The position numbers were made by a program, and so were the translations under genes. From NCBI GenBank assembly GCA_017390825.1, contig JAFPAK010000222.1, positions 1-5,385 of the forward strand: 5,385 nucleotides of DNA, given 5' to 3'. Shown here in pieces: positions 1 to 5,385 of the stretch. Position 1 is the first letter of the stretch. Each line of letters starts with the position of its first letter. Under the pieces are notes generated by a model. That model was not told the origin of the DNA. It searched no databases and was given only the letters and a program-made list of their open reading frames with translations. This stretch comes from Clostridia bacterium. Its GTDB lineage: Bacteria > Bacillota_A > Clostridia > Oscillospirales > Acutalibacteraceae.

Positions 1-1303
1 CACTTACAAGCTTCGGTGAGTTTCCAATTACGTCGGTTGCAATTTTTACAAGAAAATCTCTGTCGTTAATTTGCTTCAAATCCTCTTTTTCAACAATCAC
101 AACAGGATCGGAGTCAGCCTCCCACATTCTTGCAATCAGTTTCTTTGCCGTAGAAGTATTGATAACCTCATCACTGATTAAGTCAGACAGTTTTGCCATA
201 TTTGCTGCTGAAATCGGGCAGTAAAATATCTCCGCCGTGTTCAGCCTTGCAACCTCTCCCACAAGAAGATTTGCAACAACCTTTGGAGTTTTTGCAAGTG
301 TCGCAACCTTTTCAAAATAATCCGCTATATCCATATCAGAAATAATCTTTTCGCTGATATAAGCCGATATTCCGTACTTTTCCATATACTTCTTTTTTCT
401 CGCATCCGGAAGCTCGGGAATTGTAGTTTTAATTTTTTCAATTTTTTCATCAGACAGTTCTATCGGCGGAAGGTCGGGGTCCGGAAAATATCTGTAGTCG
501 TTTGCATTTTCTTTGCCTCTCATAGAATATGTTTTACCGGTATCGGCATCAAATTTTCTTGTTTCCTGAACAATTTCTTCCCCTTCCGCAATTATTTCAA
601 TTTGCCTCTTATATTCATACTCAATAGCCTTAACCACAAACTGAAAAGAGTTGATATTTTTCATTTCTGTTCGTGTGCCGAATTTCTCCGTACCTTTTTC
701 ACGAACCGAAAGATTGACATCGCATCTGAAAGAACCTTCATTCATTTTACAGTCGGATATTCCGGTATAAAGGATAATGGCACGAAGCTTTTGCAGATAT
801 GCTTTAGCTTCCTCCGCCGAGCGTATATCCGGCTCGGAAACTATTTCAATAAGCGGAACACCACAGCGGTTGCAGTCAATCATAGTTCCGTGAATATCAT
901 CATGCACAAGCTTTCCGGCATCCTCCTCTATATGAATTCTCGTTATACCGATTCGCTTTGAACCTGATTCTGTTTCAATATCAAGATAACCGTGTTCGCA
1001 CAAAGGCAGGTCAAACTGACTAATCTGATATGCTTTGGGAAGGTCCGGATAGAAGTAGTTTTTTCTGTCCTGCTTTGAAAAGTTTGCTATTTTGCAGTTT
1101 GTTGCAAGTCCTGCTTTAACTGCATATTCGACAACCTTATCATTTAAGACGGGCAGCGTTCCCGGCAAGCCCATACATACCGGACAGGTATGGCTGTTAG
1201 GTTCTGCTCCAAAGCTTGTTTCACAATTGCAGAAAATCTTTGTTTTTGTTTTGAGTTCGACATGAACCTCAAGACCTATTACCATTTCATACTCTTTAGC
1301 CAT
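1..1303 (-). CDS. gatB: Asp-tRNA(Asn)/Glu-tRNA(Gln) amidotransferase subunit B, 3' end outside the window
   Basis: GatB binds the misacylated tRNA, phosphorylates the side-chain carboxylate with ATP and amidates it with ammonia from GatA. The window holds 434 codons of an expected 475-480, and the frame runs open off the left edge, so this is a cut gene, not a broken one. GLEVHVEL (10-17) carries E12 and H14, and IEEDAGK (125-131) carries E126 and E127. These match the active-site residues E10, H12, E124 and E125 of Staphylococcus aureus GatB. RKNYFYPDLPKAYQISQ (80-96) and the downstream DYRYFPDPDL motif are family signatures. Four cysteines (C25, C27, C40, C43) form a zinc-site pattern found in some GatB proteins and absent from the S. 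aureus one. The C-terminal part enters the helical YqeY-like tRNA-contacting domain. The start is set by GAGGAGGTG at 1320-1312 and by the TAATG overlap with gatA. Confidence 0.98.
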   Translation of the reverse strand, partial: MAKEYEMVIGLEVHVELKTKTKIFCNCETSFGAEPNSHTCPVCMGLPGTLPVLNDKVVEYAVKAGLATNCKIANFSKQDRKNYFYPDLPKAYQISQFDLPLCEHGYLDIETESGSKRIGITRIHIEEDAGKLVHDDIHGTMIDCNRCGVPLIEIVSEPDIRSAEEAKAYLQKLRAIILYTGISDCKMNEGSFRCDVNLSVREKGTEKFGTRTEMKNINSFQFVVKAIEYEYKRQIEIIAEGEEIVQETRKFDADTGKTYSMRGKENANDYRYFPDPDLPPIELSDEKIEKIKTTIPELPDARKKKYMEKYGISAYISEKIISDMDIADYFEKVATLAKTPKVVANLLVGEVARLNTAEIFYCPISAANMAKLSDLISDEVINTSTAKKLIARMWEADSDPVVIVEKEDLKQINDRDFLVKIATDVIGNSPKLVS

Positions 1304-2745
1304 TACTTTGACACCTCCTCTAAAACAGCAGCAGCTCTGTACAGCATCTTTTCGGAAAATGCAGGACCTATAAGCTGTGCTCCTACGGGCATATTTCCTT
1401 CACCCCTGCCGCACGGTACGCTGATTGCAGGAACACCCGCGATATTAACCGGAACACTATAAGCATCTCCCATATACATTTCAAGCGGATTTTTACTTTT
1501 CTCACCAAGCTTATATGCAACAGTAGGTGCTACGGGCGATAAAATGAAATCACACTTTTTAAAGCTGTTTTCAAAGTCATTCATTACAATACTTCTGATT
1601 TGCAATGCTTTTTTATAATACGCATCATAATATCCCGATGAAAGAGCAAAGGTTCCAAGCATAATTCTCCTTTTAACCTCTTTTCCAAAGCCTTCACTGC
1701 GGCTCTTTTTGTAAAGGTCATGGATATTCTCAAAGCAGTCTGTTCTGTATCCATAACGAACTCCATCAAAACGGGATAAGTTTGACGAAGCTTCTGCAGA
1801 AGAAATAATATAGTAAGCCGCAAGTGCGTTATCAATTGACGGCATTGAAATATCTACGATTTCTGCGCCCTCGTTTTTCATTCGCTCCGCTGCTTCAAAT
1901 ACAGCAGTTTTAACATCGTGCGAAATACCCTCACCAAAAAATTCTTTAGGCAGTCCGATTTTCATTCCCTTTATACCTTTTCCAATATCCCCGGTAAAAT
2001 CGTCCTGACTTTTATAAATGTTGGTAGCATCTCTTTTGTCTGCGCAGGAAATTGCATTTAAAACAATGGCATTGTCTTTTACGGTAGAAGTAAGCGGACC
2101 AATCTGATCGAGTGATGATGCAAACGCAACAAGTCCGTATCGTGATACCGTTCCGTATGTCGGTTTCATACCTACAACACCGCAAAATGATGCAGGCTGA
2201 CGGATGGAACCACCTGTATCAGAGCCAAGAGTAAATGCCGCTTCCTTTGCCGCAACACAGGCAGCACTTCCACCCGAGCTTCCGCCCGGCACACGGGTAA
2301 TATCAGCCGGATTTTTCGTTGTCTTAAATGCTGAGTTTTCCGTTGTAGAACCCATTGCAAACTCGTCCATATTAAGTTTTCCAAGAATAACTACATCTGC
2401 CTTTTTCAGCTCTTCTATAACGCACGCATCATACGGAGGAATGTAGTTTTCGAGCATTTTTGAAGCACAGGTTGTTTTTACTCCTTTTGTACAAATGTTA
2501 TCTTTGATTGCACACGGAATACCGGCAAGCGGTTCAAGGCTTTCGCCGGAGAGTCTCTTTTTATCAACCGCTTCTGCCTTTTTAAGTGCGGTTTCAAAGT
2601 CGGTTGTAATATAAGCTCCTATCTCGGAATCTGTATTTTCTATTTGAGCAATATAAGCATCTGTAAGTTCTCTGGATGAATATTCACCTTTCTTTAGCGA
2701 TTCTATATGCTCCGAAACACTTCTTTTTATTAAATCTAAACTCAT
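1303..2745 (-). CDS. gatA: Asp-tRNA(Asn)/Glu-tRNA(Gln) amidotransferase subunit A
   Basis: GatA is the glutaminase subunit of GatCAB. It hydrolyses glutamine and passes ammonia through a tunnel to GatB, where Asp- or Glu-tRNA is amidated. The protein has 480 residues, close to the family's usual 485, and is complete. It belongs to the amidase signature family. The Ser-cisSer-Lys triad is intact: K81 in GIPCAIKDN (75-83), S156 in GGSSGGSAA (154-162), and S180 in GSDTGGSIRQPA (174-185). The conserved GVVGMKPTYG and SSLDQIGPLT blocks follow. The chosen ATG has GGAGGG at 2758-2753, a 7-nt spacing, and gives the standard MSLDLI-type N-terminus. It starts 16 nt after the aspS-gatC stop. Its TAA overlaps the gatB ATG by one base, so translational coupling with gatB is likely. 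The order gatC (as a fusion), gatA, gatB is the common Firmicute order. Confidence 0.98.
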   Translation of the reverse strand: MSLDLIKRSVSEHIESLKKGEYSSRELTDAYIAQIENTDSEIGAYITTDFETALKKAEAVDKKRLSGESLEPLAGIPCAIKDNICTKGVKTTCASKMLENYIPPYDACVIEELKKADVVILGKLNMDEFAMGSTTENSAFKTTKNPADITRVPGGSSGGSAACVAAKEAAFTLGSDTGGSIRQPASFCGVVGMKPTYGTVSRYGLVAFASSLDQIGPLTSTVKDNAIVLNAISCADKRDATNIYKSQDDFTGDIGKGIKGMKIGLPKEFFGEGISHDVKTAVFEAAERMKNEGAEIVDISMPSIDNALAAYYIISSAEASSNLSRFDGVRYGYRTDCFENIHDLYKKSRSEGFGKEVKRRIMLGTFALSSGYYDAYYKKALQIRSIVMNDFENSFKKCDFILSPVAPTVAYKLGEKSKNPLEMYMGDAYSVPVNIAGVPAISVPCGRGEGNMPVGAQLIGPAFSEKMLYRAAAVLEEVSK

Positions 2746-2761
2746 AATTCTGCCCTCCGTC

Positions 2762-4855
2762 TTAATTTTCTACCACACGGGGAACTGTGATATATCCGTC
2801 TGTTTTTGTTGGAGAAGCTGCAAGAAGCTCATCTCTCTCCACATTATGAATAATTACTTCATCATCGTGAAAAACATTGCTTATCGGAATAAGATGTTCC
2901 TTCGCCTTTATATTTGATGTATCAACCCTTGTGATTGTATCTGCAAATGCTATGATAGAATTCATATCCTCTGCGTAGCTTATTTTATCTTCATCTGTAA
3001 GGTACAGACATGCAAGGTTTGCTATATTTTCAACATCAATTGTGATTTCTTTTTCTTTCTTTTGTTCCGACAATGCAGAATTTTCTTCCGCCTGTACAGC
3101 TTCTGTAAGACCAAGTACATCAAGCTGAGCTTTATCTACAAAATCAGGTGCTCCGGTAAGGGGACAAGACGCATCCTTAATCTTCGGAAAAGCAATAATA
3201 TCACGAAGAGAATCGGCGCCAACCATAAGCATTACAAAACGGTCAAGTCCAAATGCAAAACCGCCGTGAGGTGGAGTTCCGTATCTGAAAGCATTTACCA
3301 TAAAGCCAAAACGCTCATCAATTGTCTTTTTGTCAAACCCCAAGGCTTCAAACATTTTCTCCTGCACACGTCTGTCGTGAATTCTGATTGAACCTGAACC
3401 AAGCTCGATTCCGTTAAGCACTACATCGTATGCTTGTGCCCTCACTCTTCCGGGATCTGTCGTAAGATACTGTACATCCTCCGGATATGGCATTGTAAAC
3501 GGATGATGTGTCGCAACATATCTATTTTCCGCTTCGGAATATTCAAACTGCGGAAAATCAATTACAAACAGGAATTTATAATCATTTTTTCTGCGCAGTC
3601 CAAGCATATCACCCAAATCAAGTCTGAGTCCGCCAAGCGTTCTTCTCACAACATCAAGCTTATCAGCACAAAACAGTATAAAGTCACCGGGCTTTGCTTT
3701 GACAGCATCAAGCAATTCTTTCATTTCATCTTCAGTAAAATATTTTGTGAGAATAGAATATATTTCTCCGTTTTGCTTATATGCAATCCATGCCATACCC
3801 TTTGCACCGTAGCCCATTGCTTTTTCGGTTAAATTCTCAATGGTTGAACGTGTAAAGTCTGCCTGTCCGGTTACACATATCGCTCTTACATAGCCACCGC
3901 TTTGTGCAACCTTTTTAAACACGCTGAAGGAACATTTTTTTGCAATATCCGTAACATCAACAATCGGCAACTCAAATCTGATATCAGGCTTATCCGAGCC
4001 ATATACATCCATCGCTTCCTGCCAGGTCAGGCGCGGAAAGTCATAATGTATTTCCTTTCCCGTTGTCTCTTTATAGATATACTTAAACATTTTTTCAAGA
4101 TGATTTAAGATATCTTCCTGTTCTACAAAAGACATTTCCATATCAACCTGCGTAAATTCAGGCTGACGGTCTGCTCGTAGGTCTTCATCACGGAAGCATC
4201 TCGCAACCTGATAATATTTATCAACACCACCAACCATCAAAAGCTGTTTGAATATTTGAGGCGATTGAGGAAGTGCATAAAATGTTCCCGGATTCACACG
4301 GCTCGGCACAAGATAATCTCTTGCTCCTTCCGGTGTTGATTTTGTAAGCATAGGTGTTTCAACATATAGAAACCCGTTATTATCAAGATAGTCCGATGCA
4401 GCCTTTTGAACTTTATATCTGAATTTCAGATTGTTATAAAGCTCCGGTCTGCGAATATCCAAAAATCTGTATTTCAATCGAAGCTCTTCACGAACTTTAC
4501 TTCCGTCATCAATCGAATATGGTAAACTGTCCGCCTGTGAAATAAGTTCAATTTTATCTGCAGCAAGTTCTATTGTTCCGGTAGCAATCTTTAGGTTAAT
4601 TGTTTCTTCGTCTCTTTCTCTGACCGTGCCTTTTATAGACACTACCGACTGCAAACGCAGCCTTTCGATTAAGCTAAACTCATCAGCGCTCACTTTACCT
4701 TCATCCACAACAACCTGTAAAACGCCTTCACGGTCACGAAGATCAATAAATATGATTCCGCCCATATCACGCTTCGTAAGAACCCACCCCGAACATATCT
4801 GCTGCGTTCCTATGTGTTCAGGTCTTAAAAGGCCACAATATTCTGTTCTCTTCAT
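2762..4855 (-). CDS. aspS/gatC: Aspartyl-tRNA synthetase fused to amidotransferase subunit GatC (AspRS-GatC)
   Basis: This cytoplasmic protein of 697 residues has two parts. Residues 1 to about 583 form a full bacterial AspRS, matching the usual length of about 590. An OB-fold anticodon-binding domain covers about 1-105. The class II core carries motif 1 (GFLYVETP, 161-168), the flipping loop (TKSTPEGARDYLVPSR, 171-186), QSPQ (197-200) and motif 2 (FRDEDLRADRQPEFTQ, 221-236, with R222 and E224). A GAD insertion lies at about 300-415, and motif 3 contains GLDRF (536-540). After a charged linker (about 584-603), residues 604-697 are a complete GatC. The enzyme activates Asp and attaches it to tRNA, and the GatC part is the belt subunit of GatCAB. 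ATG is preceded by AGGAGG with 9-nt spacing. gatA follows after 16 nt. Free-standing AspRS and GatC are the norm. Residue 31, a tRNA(Asp)/tRNA(Asn) discrimination position, is Met, so specificity cannot be read from it alone. Confidence 0.97.
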   Translation of the reverse strand: MKRTEYCGLLRPEHIGTQQICSGWVLTKRDMGGIIFIDLRDREGVLQVVVDEGKVSADEFSLIERLRLQSVVSIKGTVRERDEETINLKIATGTIELAADKIELISQADSLPYSIDDGSKVREELRLKYRFLDIRRPELYNNLKFRYKVQKAASDYLDNNGFLYVETPMLTKSTPEGARDYLVPSRVNPGTFYALPQSPQIFKQLLMVGGVDKYYQVARCFRDEDLRADRQPEFTQVDMEMSFVEQEDILNHLEKMFKYIYKETTGKEIHYDFPRLTWQEAMDVYGSDKPDIRFELPIVDVTDIAKKCSFSVFKKVAQSGGYVRAICVTGQADFTRSTIENLTEKAMGYGAKGMAWIAYKQNGEIYSILTKYFTEDEMKELLDAVKAKPGDFILFCADKLDVVRRTLGGLRLDLGDMLGLRRKNDYKFLFVIDFPQFEYSEAENRYVATHHPFTMPYPEDVQYLTTDPGRVRAQAYDVVLNGIELGSGSIRIHDRRVQEKMFEALGFDKKTIDERFGFMVNAFRYGTPPHGGFAFGLDRFVMLMVGADSLRDIIAFPKIKDASCPLTGAPDFVDKAQLDVLGLTEAVQAEENSALSEQKKEKEITIDVENIANLACLYLTDEDKISYAEDMNSIIAFADTITRVDTSNIKAKEHLIPISNVFHDDEVIIHNVERDELLAASPTKTDGYITVPRVVEN
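2765..3046 (-). other. gatC: GatC domain of the AspRS-GatC fusion
   Basis: Residues 604-697 of the fusion align with free GatC from end to end. IANLACLYL (611-619) matches the conserved IANLA-L helix, DMNSIIAFADTI (630-641) the second helix, and DELLAASP-(3)-DGYITVPRVVEN (675-697) the conserved 'NAP...GYF-VP-V' tail. At about 94 residues it is the full length of a normal GatC. GatC has no catalytic residues: it wraps the GatA-GatB interface and stabilises the heterotrimer. There is no in-frame ATG or GTG between the AspRS core and this domain. The first internal Met (631) falls inside it, too late to start a complete GatC. One in-frame TTG (Leu595, 3073-3071) lies in the linker with only a weak purine stretch ahead, so independent initiation is possible but unlikely. 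Confidence 0.93.
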
Positions 4856-4921
4856 AGATTTATTCCTCCTGAATCTTTACTTATATGCTGTGCCGTGAAA
4901 TGGATTTGTAAACGCACAAAA

Positions 4922-4942
4922 GGTGTCACCTAAGTAACAACC
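4922..4942 (-). terminator. Possible second terminator-like hairpin after the main leader terminator
   Basis: TGTTAC (4939-4934) can pair with GTGACA (4929-4924) with one wobble around a TTAG loop. Two further G-C pairs (4942-4941 with 4923-4922) form if T4940 is bulged. A run of four T (4921-4918) follows directly. The hairpin is short and its T run is brief, so alone it would be weak. It may reinforce the upstream hairpin, whose own U tract is interrupted, or it may be chance. Confidence 0.3.
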
Positions 4943-4988
4943 CCTATAGAACACAGTCATATTTTTAAATATTCAGCATTCTACAGGG
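4932..4988 (-). terminator. Leader terminator hairpin competing with the antiterminator
   Basis: CCCTGTAGAA (4988-4979) pairs with TTCTATAGGG (4951-4942) over 10 bp, including one G-U pair. An inner AT-rich hairpin, ATATT/AATAT (4972-4959), sits within the large loop. The 5' arm reuses the bases that form the 3' side of the antiterminator (4988-4982), so the two structures exclude each other as expected for a transcriptional T-box. The following tract, GTTGTTACTT (4941-4932), is U-rich but broken by other bases, so termination may be less efficient than at a textbook site. A second hairpin follows immediately and may contribute. Confidence 0.75.
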
Positions 4989-5017
4989 CGATTGCTGTAC
5001 TCGCGGTGCCACCTGTA
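4982..5017 (-). promoter_or_regulatory. T-box antiterminator with conserved T-box sequence
   Basis: AGGTGGCACCGCG at 5014-5002 matches the T-box consensus AGGGTGGNACCGCG apart from one G missing in the initial G run. The helix is TACAGG (5017-5012) with CCTGTA (4987-4982), then the 7-nt bulge TGGCACC, then GCGA (5004-5001) with TCGC (4991-4988), capped by a 9-nt loop. The bulge starts TGGC. Its C can pair with a G discriminator base next to the tRNA CCA end, and G73 is the usual discriminator of bacterial tRNA(Asn) and tRNA(Asp). Confidence 0.93.
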
Positions 5018-5102
5018 TTTTTTCTCATTAACATTGCCGATTGACGCACGGCATACGGCGCACCTACTAAAATTTCTTCTTTCAGATTGCAGCTCGAAAA
5101 GT

Positions 5103-5105
5103 GTT
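5103..5105 (-). promoter_or_regulatory. T-box specifier triplet AAC (asparagine)
   Basis: The specifier loop has the 5' strand AGAAGTA (5176-5170) and the 3' strand GAATAACA (5109-5102). AGTA on one side and GAA on the other form the usual loop E/S-turn. In the B. subtilis glyQS leader the 3' strand reads GAA, one base, the specifier GGC, then A. The same register here gives GAA, T, AAC, A. AAC is an asparagine codon and would pair with the GUU anticodon of tRNA(Asn). No aspartate codon (GAC or GAU) occurs in the loop. The assignment rests on a manual alignment and fold. Confidence 0.85.
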
Positions 5106-5210
5106 ATTCATACGGGACCGGGACATGGCTTCCACCATCCCATGCTCGCTATACCCGGCTTATCCGTATTACTTCTCTTTTCTCAAACGCTTTTAACTTT
5201 TAAGTTTTTA

Positions 5211-5384
5211 TCAATCGTGAGTCGTTGTATTCTGATTGTACTCACTTGCCGGTTTTTCATCTCTGTCAAGAAATGCTTTCTCATAAAGCGGATCAATCTC
5301 CGGTGTCCTGACCTGCATTTTAGGAAGTAAATCAGTAAAATCTATACTCTTTACAAAGTTTTCAGTTTGCTTTTTATCTGCCAT
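5211..5384 (-). CDS. Unrecognised small hydrophilic protein, or 3' end of a longer gene cut by the window edge
   Basis: An open frame of 57 codons begins with an ATG at 5384 and ends at a TGA at 5211, directly followed by an in-phase TAA. The peptide starts MADKKQTENF and ends QNTTTHD. It is acidic (12 Asp/Glu against 8 Lys/Arg), with no membrane segment, signal peptide, Cys pair or motif that I recognise. Only one base lies upstream of the ATG inside the window, so no ribosome binding site can be seen, and the frame may continue further upstream as part of a longer gene. It stops about 20 nt before Stem I of the T-box leader, and no terminator is visible between them. It may therefore be the preceding gene, with the aspS promoter inside its 3' end. 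No function is assigned. Confidence 0.45.
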   Translation of the reverse strand: MADKKQTENFVKSIDFTDLLPKMQVRTPEIDPLYEKAFLDRDEKPASEYNQNTTTHD

Positions 5385-5385
5385 A

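Larger units (their letters stand above)
4932..5191 (-). promoter_or_regulatory. T-box riboswitch leader controlling aspS-gatC/gatA/gatB, predicted to sense tRNA(Asn)
   Basis: This leader fills the roughly 350-nt gene-free stretch before aspS. Stem I (5191-5091) folds by eye. A basal AGC/GCT helix leads into tandem G-A pairs typical of a kink-turn (GA at 5184-5183 and 5095-5094). Above these are a 6-bp helix GAAAAG/CTTTTC, the specifier loop, and the helix ATACGG/CCGTAT (5169-5164 with 5115-5110). Next come CCGGG/CCCGG, an AG-type bulge containing AGCGAG, and a distal stem CATGG/CCATG closing a loop with the GATGGTG core. A weak helix (5085-5080 with 5072-5067) may be Stem II. A 5-bp hairpin TGCCG/CGGCA (5053-5035) fits Stem III. 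The antiterminator and terminator follow. In this family, uncharged cognate tRNA pairs with the specifier and with the UGGN bulge, stabilising the antiterminator and switching the operon on. The element order and motifs match Firmicute T-boxes closely, for example the glyQS leader of Bacillus subtilis. Confidence 0.95.

Noticed and set aside
1584..2446. Several shorter open frames on both strands inside gatA
   Set aside because: They overlap a complete, motif-verified gatA in other frames and show no family similarity or ribosome binding sites.
3062..4108. Plus-strand open frames inside aspS-gatC
   Set aside because: They are antisense to conserved AspRS and GatC coding sequence. Their Cys-, Ile- and Lys-rich translations look like complements of real codons.
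4922..4931. AGGTGACACC as a second, tandem T-box
   Set aside because: It has no second Stem I, lacks the following GCG, would present TGAC in place of TGGN to the tRNA end, and falls after the terminator. The resemblance is more likely chance or decay.
5107..5109. GAA in the specifier loop as a glutamate specifier
   Set aside because: This GAA sits at the conserved loop E position also present in the glyQS leader, where it is structural and not the specifier.
5235..5269. TTGACA (5269-5264) and TACAAT (5240-5235) as a promoter for the leader
   Set aside because: The two boxes are separated by 23 nt, too far for a sigma-70-type promoter, and 17 nt after TTGACA there is no -10-like sequence. 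Listing it as a promoter would not be supported.
4992..5330. Plus-strand open frame of 112 codons across the leader
   Set aside because: It runs antisense through the structured T-box and the upstream ORF, has no visible ribosome binding site and resembles no protein. It is explained by the riboswitch on the other strand.

Overview
The window is one operon read entirely on the minus strand, so it runs from high to low coordinates. The AT-rich sequence, strong Shine-Dalgarno sites and tRNA-sensing T-box leader all point to a low-GC Firmicute, most likely a clostridial anaerobe. I cannot name the species from the sequence.

Layout in transcription order: (1) 5384-5211, the end or whole of a small unrecognised ORF of 57 codons. 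(2) About 5191-4856, a non-coding leader with a complete T-box riboswitch: Stem I with kink-turn, specifier loop, AG bulge and distal loop, then a Stem III candidate, an antiterminator with the T-box sequence, and a competing terminator. (3) 4855-2762, aspartyl-tRNA synthetase fused in frame to the amidotransferase subunit GatC. (4) 2745-1303, gatA, complete. (5) 1303-1, gatB, missing only its last few dozen codons at the window edge. The genes are tightly packed: 16 nt between aspS-gatC and gatA, and a 1-nt stop/start overlap (TAATG) between gatA and gatB.

Together the genes encode the indirect route to Asn-tRNA(Asn): AspRS loads Asp onto tRNA, and GatCAB converts the misacylated Asp-tRNA(Asn) to Asn-tRNA(Asn) using ammonia released from glutamine by GatA. 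The same GatCAB can usually also turn Glu-tRNA(Gln) into Gln-tRNA(Gln). Two points stand out. First, GatC exists only as the C-terminal domain of AspRS, a covalent link between the two halves of the pathway (a built-in transamidosome). Second, the T-box specifier triplet reads AAC, an asparagine codon, although the first gene is an aspartyl-tRNA synthetase. Uncharged tRNA(Asn) is therefore the predicted inducer, which fits tRNA-dependent asparagine formation as the operon's main job.
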